This document shows positions 9,797 to 20,722 of a stretch of DNA of 64,000 bases, piece after piece. A model generated the notes under the pieces. That model searched no databases and had not been told where the DNA came from. It saw only the letters and a list, made by a program, of their open reading frames with translations. This DNA is from Aurantiochytrium sp. KH105. Taxonomy: Eukaryota > Sar > Bigyra > Thraustochytrida > Thraustochytriidae. The stretch's first letter is position 1; each line of letters begins with the position of its first letter. The DNA lies in the NCBI GenBank assembly GCA_003116975.1, contig BGKB01000021.1, positions 620,001 to 684,000 of the forward strand, read 5' to 3'. The translations under genes and the position numbers were made by a program.

Positions 9797-10300
9797 CCTT
9801 GGTTTTTGGTCAAGGTCGAGCATAGCGTTGATGCTTTTGCATTCAAGCCATTTTAGATTTTTTATGTCTCTTTGGGAGTTCGTCCGTGACGTTGTATTCT
9901 CTTTTTTCTTCACTTTTTCATTTTTGTTTGTGTTATGTGAAGCACGACATTCATCCCGTTGCGTGAGGAATTCCATTTGCAACGTAAAAGTCTCCTGTTT
10001 ACAATCAAGATGACATCTCTCGGTTTGCTTTTACTCTGTGAGAGCCCGCATTCTATTCATGATGAAAGTTCAACGGTTGTCTGTGTGCAATGAGGGGATT
10101 GGACTCGTTGGCTTTGGAAACGCAAGGCACAAGCAAGTTGTAGTTGCAATTGGTTGAGGAATCCTGTTAGCCAAGAATCAAGGTGCAAGCTAGTTGTAGT
10201 TGCAATGATCCACAGCCTCTGGCAGTCAAACATCAAAATTCAAGCTACAAGTAAGTTGTACTTGTACTGCAATGATGGAGCAAGAAGATGAGGCTGAAAT
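9797..10300. other. AT-richer intergenic stretch downstream of ceramide synthase
   Basis: No convincing ORF. It is T-rich at 9850-9930, then holds three diverged copies of a short element (next entry). It is probably 3'-UTR plus spacer. Confidence 0.4.
10121..10275 (+). repeat. Three diverged copies of an AAGTTGTAGTTGCAAT element
   Basis: Copies lie at about 10121-10151, 10179-10210 and 10232-10275, roughly 55 bp apart. Each has the form caag-(8-10 nt)-AGTTGTAGTTGCAAT, with the third carrying a small insertion. Spacing and divergence look like an old tandem duplication. Confidence 0.6.
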
Positions 10301-12225
10301 CATGCCTGCTCTCTCATCAAATCAGGTAGGAGGGCTCAGTGCAAGAGCGCGGCGATGCATCATCTGGAAATGGAAGGCAAGCACGATGAGACGAATCATG
10401 TTGCGACTGCAGTTTTCTTTATTTGGGGAAGAGTGACCCAACTGTCTCTGACCGCTACCGCTACCGCATGCAAAGGCTGGCTTTCAGAGCGCGTCCCCGG
10501 CATGCAAGTTATTCCTCGAGAAAGCCTCACCGGCCAGCTGATCAATTTCACCGGAGATTCACGGGGGAGGGAGCTCAGCTCACCCGCAGTTTGTTTTGGG
10601 TGAAAATAAATGAAAGACAAGAGGAAAACACAAGAGCGGATACGCGGAAGGTTTGGTTGGTTGTTTGGTTGGTTGGTTGGTTGGTTTGCAGCCTGGAGCG
10701 TCAGGTGCAAGCCCGAACCTTGGCCGGGTGCTGGCGCGGACGAATGGCATGTGGTATGGCAAAGCGCGAGAAAGGTGAACGCGTGGTGGCTTGAGTGAGG
10801 CAAAGCCGCGAAACTCGGTCCGTGACGGCGGCTCGAAGACTGCGTGGACTCGTTTGCAAAAGACCAAGTCGAGTCGAGTCGAGACGAGTTGAGACAAGCA
10901 AGCGTCAGCACTAAAGCGACGGCAAGTTGCATGAAGCCGAAGCTTCGTTTCCATTCGCGTCCCTCATCTATTCTTTTGGCAGCTAGCTGGCTGCGGCCGG
11001 CCCTCACAAGTGCGCGCGTCGTCCCATCGAAATGAGTCGAAACGAATCTTGAGAGGCTTCGCAAGTACAAGCGTCTCTGCAAGCCCGCCCCCCCCTCCAA
11101 CCCTTTCCTTGCTGGCCTTCCACTTTCTCGCGACCATCTATTCCACAATGTGGTTGGACCTGGCTGCATCTGGCTTCTGCATCGCATCTCCAGGTACTGG
11201 TGTGGCCGTGGCAGAATCTGCTCCTGCCCGCAATGGATGGAAGGCCGATCAAACGACTCGCCCGGCGTCTACCATAGCCACTGCCACGCCCGGTAGACCA
11301 TGGTTGCCATTTCTTCCCCTCGCAGCAGTGTCGCTCCCGACCATCCATTCCAGTCCCAATCCCGCGGCCACTCGCAGCTGGCCGCTGTCGCTATCGCTTG
11401 ACGAGCTCAAGCGCATCCTTGTGTGGGGAAACGAATCTGGATCTCTCGGAACGTGTCCGCGCAGGCGCACAAAAGGCGCACACCCGTGGGAAGGGGTGCG
11501 CGCGCACACCCGACCTGCCCTCCCGCGAGGCTTGCGAGCCACGGCCAGGGTGGGCCGCGCCAGGCCGAGTTTCGCGTTTCCCCGACCCGGAACGGGCCCG
11601 GGCTGCGGAGACTCCACCTGCCACTGCTGCTGGCTGCCGCAGCAGTGCAGCTACGCGCCAGCCACCCATTTTGCCGCACCGACCGACGCCAGACCGACGG
11701 ACAGGCGGAGTCTTGCACGTCTGTCTGTCTGTAATAGGTGATGATGAGCGACACTGCTCTCTCCGAGTCGCTTTCTGGAGAGCGCGAGCGCGGGGAGGAT
11801 CGCGGCCAGCTAGCTAGCTTAGCTGCCTGGACGCGGTGATCGTGTCGACGAGCGGGCGACTTGAAGATCGCGGCGGCGAATCGATCCTTCGCTGGTCGAC
11901 GATAATCGTAATCAACACGGGCGCGAGCACTGGGCACGAGCACCGGGCGCGAGACCATCTTCTTCTTTCTCCCCAAGCTGGACGGGCTTCGACCGCCGAA
12001 GTGGAAGGGCGAATCGATGCCAACAAAAGCGGAGTCGAGCGGGGGATGATAGTCGAGGAGGAGGGACCCAGGCCGATCGGACCCTACCCCGCACGGTGGC
12101 GGCTGCAGTCGTGAGAGGGCGCCGGCCGTAAAACCTTGCAAGCAACAAACTTGAGGTGAATGTAGGTAATCTCATCTCATCTCGATTCGATGCGATCTTT
12201 TTACAGGCGCTTGGTTGCTATTCGC

Positions 12226-12226
12226 G

Positions 12227-12258
<32 letters not shown>

Positions 12259-12259
12259 C
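12226..12259. repeat. (GGCA)n microsatellite
   Basis: Uninterrupted run of about eight copies. The same unit recurs at 13421-13442 and 13556-13571, and its complement at 13509-13536. Confidence 0.9.
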
Positions 12260-13131
12260 CGCTGTCCGCCCGATTCGACGCGAATTCCCTATCGGTCGCA
12301 GCCCAGATGCACGTCCTCGCCGCCGTGGAGGAGCGCGACCACCTCGACCGTTTTGGTCGCACAAGAACGCGCCTGTGAGCCCGGGATGCGGCGCACGGAC
12401 ATGGCATGCCACGTACTAACAAAACAACCAGAACAAGGCCGTCGCAGGCCGCTGTCGCGCCCGCTTTCCTTCCACCTCCGCGTCCTCCTCCTTCTTCGTC
12501 GCGGCTGCGCGACTGCGAGCAGCATTGGCGGCAGCCCGGTCGAAGGATACAGGCTCCAGATCCTGCGAAGCATGCGCGCATCTGGCTGGATGACCGATCG
12601 GATCGACCTTGGAGACGAGCGAATGATCGGCGCGGCCAGCGCATGCCACTGCCACTCGGGACCGTCACGGCTGGGAGGCGCGCGCTTCCGCGTCGACTGC
12701 GCCGTGGCGCGTCTGTCCCGAGCGTGTGCATTGAAAGCGCAAAGAAAGAAGGTCTCCTCATTTCTTCTCGTGCGCCCTCTCCAGCAGCAGCAGCATGAAG
12801 TGCAAGTGCAGCTGGCAGCACGATCGACGCGGCTGCGGACTGATTGATCCGCACGGCTCGACGCACCTCTGCGAAGATTTCGACTTGCTTTCTCTCGCAG
12901 CCTCGCGCCGAGGCCTCCGAGGCCGCGAGTCAAGGCTCCTGTCCGTCGACGCGGCGCGGGTCCGTCGCCGCTGTCTTGGCAGCAGCAGCAGCAGCGGCAG
13001 CAGCGGCAGCAGCGGCGGCAGCGGCGGCAGCTCCTCGTCATGATCGGTCGCATGTGATGGATGCCATCCATGCGGGCGCGGGTCGGGCGTCTCCCGGGTC
13101 TCTCATTCATCAGCGGCAGCTCCTGCGGCGC

Positions 13132-13237
<106 letters not shown>

Positions 13238-13258
13238 GTCTCTCCTTCTTTCTTTGAC

Positions 13259-13313
13259 TTTGTTTGTTTATTTGTTTGTTTGTTTGTTTGTTTGTTTTGT
13301 TTGTTTTTGGTTC
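13259..13313. repeat. (TTTG)n microsatellite
   Basis: It follows the TTTC tract after about 20 bp and has one TTTA variant and one expanded T run. Compound repeats of related units often arise by slippage plus point mutation. Confidence 0.9.
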
Positions 13314-13420
13314 TTTGTTTCTGCACCTGCGCTGCGCCTCCGTCCCCGCGTCCACCCTGCGCCGGGCGGAGTCCGCCGACCAAGGCGCCTGAAGAGCGCG
13401 CGGCGGCATCGCACTCACCG

Positions 13421-13571
13421 TCAGGCAGGCAGGCAGGCAGGCCGAGCCCGTCAGTCTGGCAGCCGCTCGCATTCGCATTTCTTCGCTCTCCTGCGTGCCT
13501 CGGCCTGCGTGCCTGCCTGCCTGCCTGCCTGCCTGCTTGCTCCGGCGCGGCCCGCGTAGGCAGGCAGGCAG
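13421..13571. repeat. Inverted pair of GGCA/CCTG repeats
   Basis: CAGG repeats (13421-13442), CCTG repeats (13509-13536) and GGCA repeats again (13556-13571) are complementary and could fold into hairpins. Confidence 0.75.
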
Positions 13572-14013
13572 GGAGACTCCGGCGTCCATCCACATAAGGC
13601 GCGCCGCCCGAAGCCGCTTGGTCGCGCCGTGGGCTCGCCGTGGGCGCGGCGCGGGGCCTGTGAACGCTCGCTGGAAGCCGCCGCGCGGCATCATCCACCG
13701 CCATCCGTCCATGCGTGCCTCCAGCTGCTGGCATGTGGCTGCTGGCATGCATGTGGCTGGTGCCGACCTCGCCAACTGCGGCTGCGACTGCGAGAGGCGA
13801 GGCGAGGCGAGAAGGGGCAACGCCGACTCACGCGAGTGTGTGTGTGTGTCGTAGATAGATTTCAGGCTAGTGGTAGTATACACGAAGAAACGCTCCTTGT
13901 GCAGCATCATCTGTGGTCCTTCTTCCCGAAGGACAACAGTGACGGTGGCCGCTGCGGACCATAATACCGTGCGGCCACTGGCAGGCGGGAAGGCGCGAAT
14001 GCATCCATCCATC

Positions 14014-14060
14014 GAACGAACGAATGAATGAATGAATGAATAAAAATGATTGATTGATTG
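14014..14060. repeat. (GAAC/GAAT)n and (TGAT)n compound repeat
   Basis: GAAC/GAAT units run into AATG, then after a short AT break into three to four TGAT units. Confidence 0.85.
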
Positions 14061-14583
14061 TACCAAACCTGCCTTGCGTCTGCGTGCTGCAGCGCTGCTG
14101 CTGCTGCTCCGGCCCCGCTGATCCCCGCTGATCCTGCCTGTTGCTGACTGACACTTGCCAGCTGCCTACAGCTGCCGACGCGCTCGTGCGTTTGCCCACG
14201 ACTGCAATTCGCTGCCCGCGCGGTCTCGGAGTCGAAAGGAAAAAAGCCCTCGCCTCCGCGGGCCGCGATGCCGGCCTCCGCAAGGACATATCTTCGCGGC
14301 CCGCCACGGCGGCTCCTCATGTCACCATGATCCCCCGCTTTCACGATTCATTCATCCTGCCGCTATCTTTCATCCCTTCTTCCTCCCGCCTTCCGGCCTT
14401 CGCTCGCTTGACGCCACCCACATGAATAAGAGCTTGCGCTGGCAGGGCGACCAAGATCGATCCGGTCACTGCCGCCGAGACGCGGCAGCTCGACCAGAAA
14501 GCTGGCTCGGAGAGGTGGCGCGTCTCGGCCGCTCGGTGTACCTCCTCAGCTTAGCTAGCTGGCTAGTAGAGTAGCGCTGCCTG

Positions 14584-14622
14584 CAGCTGCAGCCAGCAGC
14601 TGCCTGGCTGCTGCAGCTGCCT
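14584..14622. repeat. Imperfect hairpin rich in GCAGCTGC
   Basis: GCAGCTGCAGCCAG on the left pairs with CTGGCTGC-tgc-AGCTGC-type sequence on the right across a short loop, apart from a three-base bulge. Function unknown. Confidence 0.5.
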
Positions 14623-15050
14623 GCGATCTATACTCTATTGTGTGTTATAAACTGACCTGCTCTGCTCTGATCGTAGTAATGGCTCGAAAGATCGAGCGAG
14701 GCTTGCACGCGCGGATGGGTGGATGGATGATGCGGGTGGATGGAATGGGTGGACGCGTGGACGCGACCAAGAAATCGAACAAAGTCGCGCCGCGCCCGGT
14801 CGCTCCGCCCTGGGCGCGCGGCTCGATGTCGTGTCGAGCCCGTGTGGAGCGAGCGCGGATCGCGAGCGCGAGAAACCGGGCTCGCAAGCCGCGCCTTCCT
14901 CCGGCAGGGCGCTGGGATGGCTGGAAGCGCCGCGAGGCCAGGAAGAAAGAGGGAAAGGAAAGGGACAACAAGCAGGAGCTAACAGTAAGGCAAGTCAAGG
15001 AGCGCCGCCGCCTTCCGGCTCGCCGCTCCTCTTCGGAGACCAGACTGGCC

Positions 15051-15091
15051 GACAGACTGACAGACTGACAGACAGACAGACAGACAGACAT
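15051..15091. repeat. (GACA/GACT)n microsatellite
   Basis: Three GACAGACT units pass into a pure GACA run. Confidence 0.9.
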
Positions 15092-15246
15092 GCGGCGGCG
15101 GCCGGAGCGGGCCGCGCCGCTCCACGACGAGGACTCGCGGAGGCTCCGCTGCTCCCCCTCGCCCGCCTTCTTTCCTTCTCTCTGGCTGCCTGCGATTCGT
15201 TCTATGACAGCGGCGGAAGCAGGCGCGTGCAGGCACGCGGCGCGCC

Positions 15247-15282
<36 letters not shown>

Positions 15283-15283
15283 A
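15247..15283. repeat. (AAAG)n microsatellite
   Basis: About nine copies. Related GGAA/AAAG runs occur at 15750-15777 and 16481-16514. Confidence 0.9.
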
Positions 15284-15557
15284 GGAAACTCTGGCTGCCA
15301 GAGCGAGAGGGAGAGAGGAAAAGTACATTTATACCAGGCCCACTTGCTGTTAAACCAAGCATGTCGCCTACTACTGCTACAAACCCTGCACAGTATGCGC
15401 GCGCAGCGAGGCGCCGTCTCCGGCCCGCGCGCCGCCGCAGCCAGCTCGCCGCGCCTCCTCCTCCTGCTCCTCCTTCTCCCGCGGGGCGACGCGGCCCGCG
15501 CGCAGCCGCAGCAGCTCGCCGCTGTCCGCCCGCGCCGCGTGAGCGAGCCCGCCGCGG

Positions 15558-15584
<27 letters not shown>
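15558..15584. repeat. (CT)n dinucleotide repeat
   Basis: About thirteen uninterrupted CT units. Confidence 0.9.
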
Positions 15585-15588
<4 letters not shown>

Positions 15589-16297
15589 AGACCTCGCCGG
15601 CGGGGCTGGTAGAGAGAGAGCGCACAACAAGCAGCGCGAGCGAGGCGGCCGGGCGGGGCCAAGAAAGATGGAAAGGAGCGCAGGCAGGAACGAGGACGCG
15701 GAGATCTACCGCGGCAGGGGGAAGAGCGCGAGGGAGGGAGGCGGCAAGGAAGGCGGCAAGGAAGGAAGGAAGGAAGGAGCGTCGACGGCGATCTGGCCGA
15801 TCGACCTCGTTCGTTCGCTCACTGTCAATGTCAATGTCAATGGCAATATGCCAAGTTGGGCTTCTTTGTTTCTTTGTTTCTTTGTTTCTGTATACGTAGT
15901 ATTGTGTGGGCCGTCGGTTCTTTGTCTCGCGCCTCGGCAAGGCCTCGCAGTTTGCCGCCCGCGAGCCGCGCCGATGTGCTGTGCTGCCCTGGCAGGCCGG
16001 GTGCAGCGGCGACCCCAGGCCGCGAGCCTGGCGGGCGGGAGGGCCAGAGGTGACCACGATGCATTCGTCTCGGTGCAGGCTCGCGCGGTCGATGCGGCGC
16101 CGTGGCGGCGGGTCATTGCTCGCTCGCTCGCTCGCTCGAGCTCTGGGGATCGATCGCATCGTGCTGACTCACGGTGCGCCGCGACCCTCCTCTCGCGGCC
16201 TTCGGTGCGCGAGGATGATGATGCGTGGATGCATGCAATGCGCCGCTGATTTGTACTGGCGCGAGCGAGCGGGCGCCGCGCCTCGGCCTCTGCGCGG

Positions 16298-16298
<1 letters not shown>

Positions 16299-16329
<31 letters not shown>
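16299..16329. repeat. (CAG)n trinucleotide repeat
   Basis: About ten CAG units, not inside a supported gene. Confidence 0.9.
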
Positions 16330-16480
16330 TGATTTGTGTTGAAGGGGTCGAAGGCGTTGAGGTAGTACGAGCCCGAGGTCGCGTGCGCAGCAGCAGCAGC
16401 AGCGGCCAAGGAAGGAAGGAAGCAGAGGAAGGAAGCAGAGGAAGGAAGCAGCTGCAGAGGAAGAAGAAAGAAATTCGAAG

Positions 16481-16514
16481 GAAAGAAAGAAAGAAAGAAA
16501 GAAAGAAAGAAAAA
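16481..16514. repeat. (GAAA)n microsatellite
   Basis: About eight copies inside a longer purine-rich stretch (16410-16580). Confidence 0.85.
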
Positions 16515-17089
16515 AAGAAAGAATCGCAGAAGAAAAGAAAAAAGAATCAGAGCGAATCGAAGGCAAGAAAGGAGGAGCACGGAGCGGGAGCGCAGACCTG
16601 CAACGCGAGGCTCGAGTCGCGTGCGCGCCAGGGCCCTTGCCGAGCCGTGCTTGCTTGCTCGCTTGCTTGCTTGCTCGCTTGCACGCTCGCGTGCCAGCTT
16701 AAGCCCGAGCCCGGACGCAGCGGCCGGCACCTGAGCGAGAGGACGGACGCCTTCCCCTGCTGCAGCGCCGAGCGGCTTTGCGTGCGCCGCTGCTCGCCGA
16801 GCACGAGGATCGCGGGACCCAGCTGGAGATTCTTGTTCTCGCGCATTTCACAGCCTCGATCGCCATCCCTCCCTAACCCAGAGCCCGAGGCGAGTCGAGG
16901 CGAGGCGAGGCGAGGCGCAGCGCGGCGCAAGACAAGTCGTCGAGCTGCGCAGAAAGTCTTCATCCGCACGCTGTCTGACAGGCAGCAGCAGCGGACGAAG
17001 CCAAGCGTCACGGCGCTCGCACGTAAATAGCGAGCGAGCGAGCGAGCGAGCTTCACAGACAGACAAACAGCAACATCAAAGGACACACG

Positions 17090-17686
17090 ATGTTGGCGAC
17101 CATCGACGAGCGCCCGGAGTTGGCCTCCGGGTGGGAGGAGCGCACGAACAGCCCCCACTACGTCGAGGCGCCACGGACCAAGCACGACTCCTGGAGCGTG
17201 ACCCAGGCCATGCAGCACGAGAGCCAAAAGCGACCCCGGCATATCGCACAGCATCGGCAACAAGAGCAACACATGCGCGCATTGTACAAGAACTCTTCCC
17301 ACTCGCGCACAAACCGACGCTTCGGCGCCGACCACGCCACCTCCATCTCATGGACGTCCTCGCCCCCCTCGGCAAAACAGCAGCTGCAGCAGCAGCTCCA
17401 AGCAAGTCGTAATGGAGGATACTCCGCAGACTATTCCGTGGCCAAGCCGTCCATCGAGGACTCCTTATTGCTCCAGCTCGCGCCCGAACGAGAGGCGGCG
17501 CTCCGCGTGCGGCAGACGCGTCGTCTCTCCTCCGGATCGCGCGGCCACCTTGTTTCTCAATCCGAGGCCGACCTCGTCGACCTCGAGACGCTCCAGTCTT
17601 CGTGCTGGCAGCGCCACCAACGTAAACCTAGACGCAAAGACCATCGCAAGCTTCTCCACAAGTTCGCGCGGTGCCTGCACCTGTAA
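17090..17686 (+). CDS. Hypothetical Gln/Ser/Arg-rich protein
   Basis: 198 aa from an ATG. Unlike its surroundings, the ORF has mixed composition: a short aromatic/acidic start (ERPELASGWEE), Gln/His/Arg-rich middle, an SSPPS segment, and Arg/Lys-rich C-terminal clusters (RKPRRKDHRK). No domain or membrane segment is recognised. A GAGC repeat (17031-17051) lies about 40 bp before the ATG, and a similar motif precedes the Gly-rich gene at 43718, so this may be a promoter-proximal repeat. A chance ORF in a GC-rich region remains possible. Confidence 0.45.
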   Translation: MLATIDERPELASGWEERTNSPHYVEAPRTKHDSWSVTQAMQHESQKRPRHIAQHRQQEQHMRALYKNSSHSRTNRRFGADHATSISWTSSPPSAKQQLQQQLQASRNGGYSADYSVAKPSIEDSLLLQLAPEREAALRVRQTRRLSSGSRGHLVSQSEADLVDLETLQSSCWQRHQRKPRRKDHRKLLHKFARCLHL

Positions 17687-19288
17687 AATTATTCCACCCT
17701 ATCTGACTCTTTATCACATACACGCACCACCTCCTTGCTGCCCAACCCCAAAAAGAAACCCTCTCGCAAAAGTAGCAGCCTGCCGCAGCCGCTGCCGCCC
17801 AACCCTTGCACAGTAGCGTGCCCTTTGGCTTGATTCCTCCTGCCCTATACTTTCCCAACGCGTCTCGTCGAAGCCCTCGCTCAAAACCTGCAGACGAAAC
17901 TCGCTGCTTGCCGGCAATCCCGGCGTGCCAAGCCCGTCTTGCCCAGAACGCTTGGCATCACTGTAATCAATGCAGCGCCAAACCTACATCCTAGCTAGGC
18001 CTCCTTCTAGCCTCCTGTGCGGGAGGCTCACTCACAGCATAACTAACATACATAATAAATAATACCTTCTCCGGCCGGGTTTCGCGCCGCAGCCGCCCGC
18101 TCCAAGTCCTCCCTTCCTTCGATTCTTCCTTCCCTTCTTTCATTCATTCACTCATCCATTCACAGTCAGTCATATTCATTCTCCTTGACGCGCCCTCCGA
18201 GGGCTGCGGGCGGGAAGAAGCGGGTCAGGGCTGCCCTAGGCCACAACAACTAGTACTAGCTAGCATCGAAAGAATCGACTGCACAGCTGCCATGGCTGCT
18301 GCAGCAGCAGCGAATGAATACCTCCTTCTCCTCCGAGCGCGGAATCGGCCGCGCCGCGATGGCTTCCAACGCAAGCCGGTGGCGGGTCTGAAGTCCTGTC
18401 GCACGGGCTCCCGAAGCCCCAGAGGCCTGCGTGCGATGCGAGCGAGCCTCGGAGGCAGTACTGCAGGGGCGGCTCGCAGCGGCACGTGGTATGGACAAGG
18501 ATTGGAGTTCGGACTGCAGACCCGGCGTACATCCCGCTGTCAATGCAGCCTGCACTGCCACCACCCTAGAGATTGACGCATTGGCCCAAGGAAGACCGAC
18601 GACCACCGCACGTTGTACTTCTCGCCATGCAGTCGTCTGCGTCTGCGTCTGCGTCTGCGTGAAAAACGCATGGCATGACTTTTGACCAAGGACGGGCTCG
18701 GAATCTGCTCGAATAGTTTGAGGTCCATCGCGAAATTCATCCGTCCGTCGTGCCAGGCTGGGAAGTAAGCAAAGAGCAGGCTGCAAGCCCTTCGGTCGCT
18801 CGCTGCTGCTTTGGCTGGCTGACCGGCAGTGTCGGAAGCAGCTCAAGCAAAGACAAGGGTAAACTACCCGGGGCCACGGAGTGCAGCCACCGACACACGT
18901 AGCAAAGCCGAGCACCAGGACGGGCTGATTTTTCTTCTCGTTTGTTTGGATCGCGAGCGTCACTGCCGGTCAGCCAGCACAAGCACAAGCGGGGCGGGTT
19001 TCATTCTTTCCTCGTTTAGGTTACGTGTACGCGAATGAACATCTGCAGCAGCAGCCGCTGCCGATCGAGTCGATCTCTGCGACGACCCCTGCCAACCGTA
19101 CACAATCAAAACAAGATGCGGCGAGCAGCTCAAAAGTCCATGCGAACACCAGTCACTCTGGCCAGAAATGTCGTACTTTACACAGTTTTATGAGATACTA
19201 TCGCCGTCCTCAATCAGCGCAAGCAGCAGCGGCACCGCGTTGTAAAAGGCATTAGGTTAGCGCGCATTCGCCACTGACCGAGCGCTAA
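17687..19288. other. Intergenic, no supported gene
   Basis: 1.6 kb. It contains pyrimidine-rich sequence (17690-17830, 18080-18180), a GTCTGC hexamer run at about 18628-18660, and the hairpin listed separately. Short ORFs on both strands lack any recognisable domain. Confidence 0.45.
18009..18028 (+). repeat. Perfect 7-bp stem hairpin
   Basis: AGCCTCC (18009-18015) and GGAGGCT (18022-18028) are exact reverse complements around a six-base loop. No U-run follows and it belongs to no recognised gene, so its role is unknown. Confidence 0.6.
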
Positions 19289-20011
19289 CTAAATGAGATC
19301 GTCATCATTGTCGTCAGAAAAAAGCGGAGAATATTTGTAGTCGCTGCGCGAAATCTCGTGGCGCGAACGCAGGGTCTCATTAGCGGCGGCAGCAAGAGAG
19401 CCCGCCATGATCCCAAGCGGCACAGAGAACATCTCCTCGTGCAGCAGCTCGTGACGGAGGTCGCTGGCCGAATGTGCGAACTTGCCCACGTCAAATAGCG
19501 CGAAAAAGAGCCCAAAACTCAAGCCCAAAACTAACGACGTCCCCATGATAAGATCTACCTGCTGCACAGACTGAATGAGACCTTGCGTGTTGGAGTCCAT
19601 GCAGAGCGCCCAAAAGAAATTGAGCAGGTCCAGCGTCGAAAAGGTCACGGCAAACGAACACGCCGCTCCCAGCGTTCCGTAAACAATCGCCTTGAGGCCG
19701 CGCGGAAGCGTAAAGATCCACGTCTCTTTGAAAAGGAGACATAAGATTCCCGACGACACAATCGAGACGCCAAACATGTACAGCAGCACCCGGCGTCCAA
19801 GCTGTATATGGCTGCTCACCCTGAAGATGATCAAGCCGCCAATCAATAGAAACAGAAATCCAAAGTAAAAGGAGAAAACCGCATTCAAGCTAATTTCCAC
19901 CAGCGTGCAGTTGATCACAAACGACAAGATCAGCCCCATGAGCGCGCCCATGACCACCGACAGCATCAGGCGCGCCACTGGTCCTTCCCATGCCGTTTGA
20001 AGCACGCCCAT
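19289..20011 (-). CDS. Multi-pass membrane protein of unknown family
   Basis: 240 aa from an ATG. About six hydrophobic spans can be counted (roughly residues 10-34, 38-62, 72-92, 105-130, 145-170 and 190-210), leaving a short cytosol-like N-terminus and a hydrophilic acidic tail (SRSDYKYSPLFSDDNDDDLI). The YKYSPLF stretch could act as a tyrosine sorting signal, but that is inference. Charged residues are scarce inside spans, which argues against a simple ion channel. I do not recognise the family. The start is the only ATG before the hydrophobic core. Confidence 0.75.
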   Translation of the reverse strand: MGVLQTAWEGPVARLMLSVVMGALMGLILSFVINCTLVEISLNAVFSFYFGFLFLLIGGLIIFRVSSHIQLGRRVLLYMFGVSIVSSGILCLLFKETWIFTLPRGLKAIVYGTLGAACSFAVTFSTLDLLNFFWALCMDSNTQGLIQSVQQVDLIMGTSLVLGLSFGLFFALFDVGKFAHSASDLRHELLHEEMFSVPLGIMAGSLAAAANETLRSRHEISRSDYKYSPLFSDDNDDDLI

Positions 20012-20722
20012 GGTATCTTGCGTGCGTCAAACTGTCTTCTCTTCGTTTGCTTCTTTGTTGACTTGCGTTTCTTCAGCCCAGCTCTTCACGGAAAAAGGCG
20101 AGCGAGCGAGCGCCACGGCCCTCGCTCGCGCGTCCTCCCTCCCCTCCTCCTCCCCTCCACGCCCTCGTCTGGCGCGCCGCGCCCCAACACGCGCTCGCTT
20201 GCTTGCTCGCTTGCTTGCTTGCCTGCTTGCTTGCTTGCTTGCTCGCAGCGGCCTTTGAATCAGGTTTGCAAAGAAAAGAGAGAAAGAGAGAAACAAACCC
20301 GAAGTACAAATGCGCGACCAGCCGCCCCAGACAATGATTGATGGAGCATCTGGCTGCGCGCTCAAAAAGTCGTATTCGACACGTATGCACGTGGAACGTG
20401 CGCACGCCTAAAGAGCTACATGCATTTACCTCAAATGCGGATTATCCCGATTCGTGGTACACGTGCCCGAATAGCCTTGGGGGAAATTTGGAAATAAGAT
20501 TCCTGGGAGCAACAAATAGCACTCAACGAGGAGAGTCCTCATCCGCAGAGACGACGATCATTCTACGAGAGGAGATGATGATAAGCGACGTCACGCCAGC
20601 CTTTTCCAAGCCCACTTAACCCCCTTGGGCGTTTTATACGCGGAACGCTGTACAAAACGGTGTCCAAAACTAGGGGCAAGCGAAACAGTCCCGAGAAGGA
20701 CGGCCTACAGAAGTACTTCGCA
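20012..20722. promoter_or_regulatory. Divergent intergenic region with (GCTT)n repeat
   Basis: 711 bp between two head-to-head genes. It includes a (TTGC/TTGCTCGC) run at 20185-20245 and pyrimidine-rich sequence next to the leftward gene. It presumably holds both promoters, with no motif assigned. Confidence 0.45.

Noticed and set aside
14723..16566. 508-codon + ORF and 286-codon - ORF overlapping each other
   Set aside because: Arg/Ala/Ser and homopolymer-rich, repeat-driven; both strands open because the region is GC-rich with few stops.
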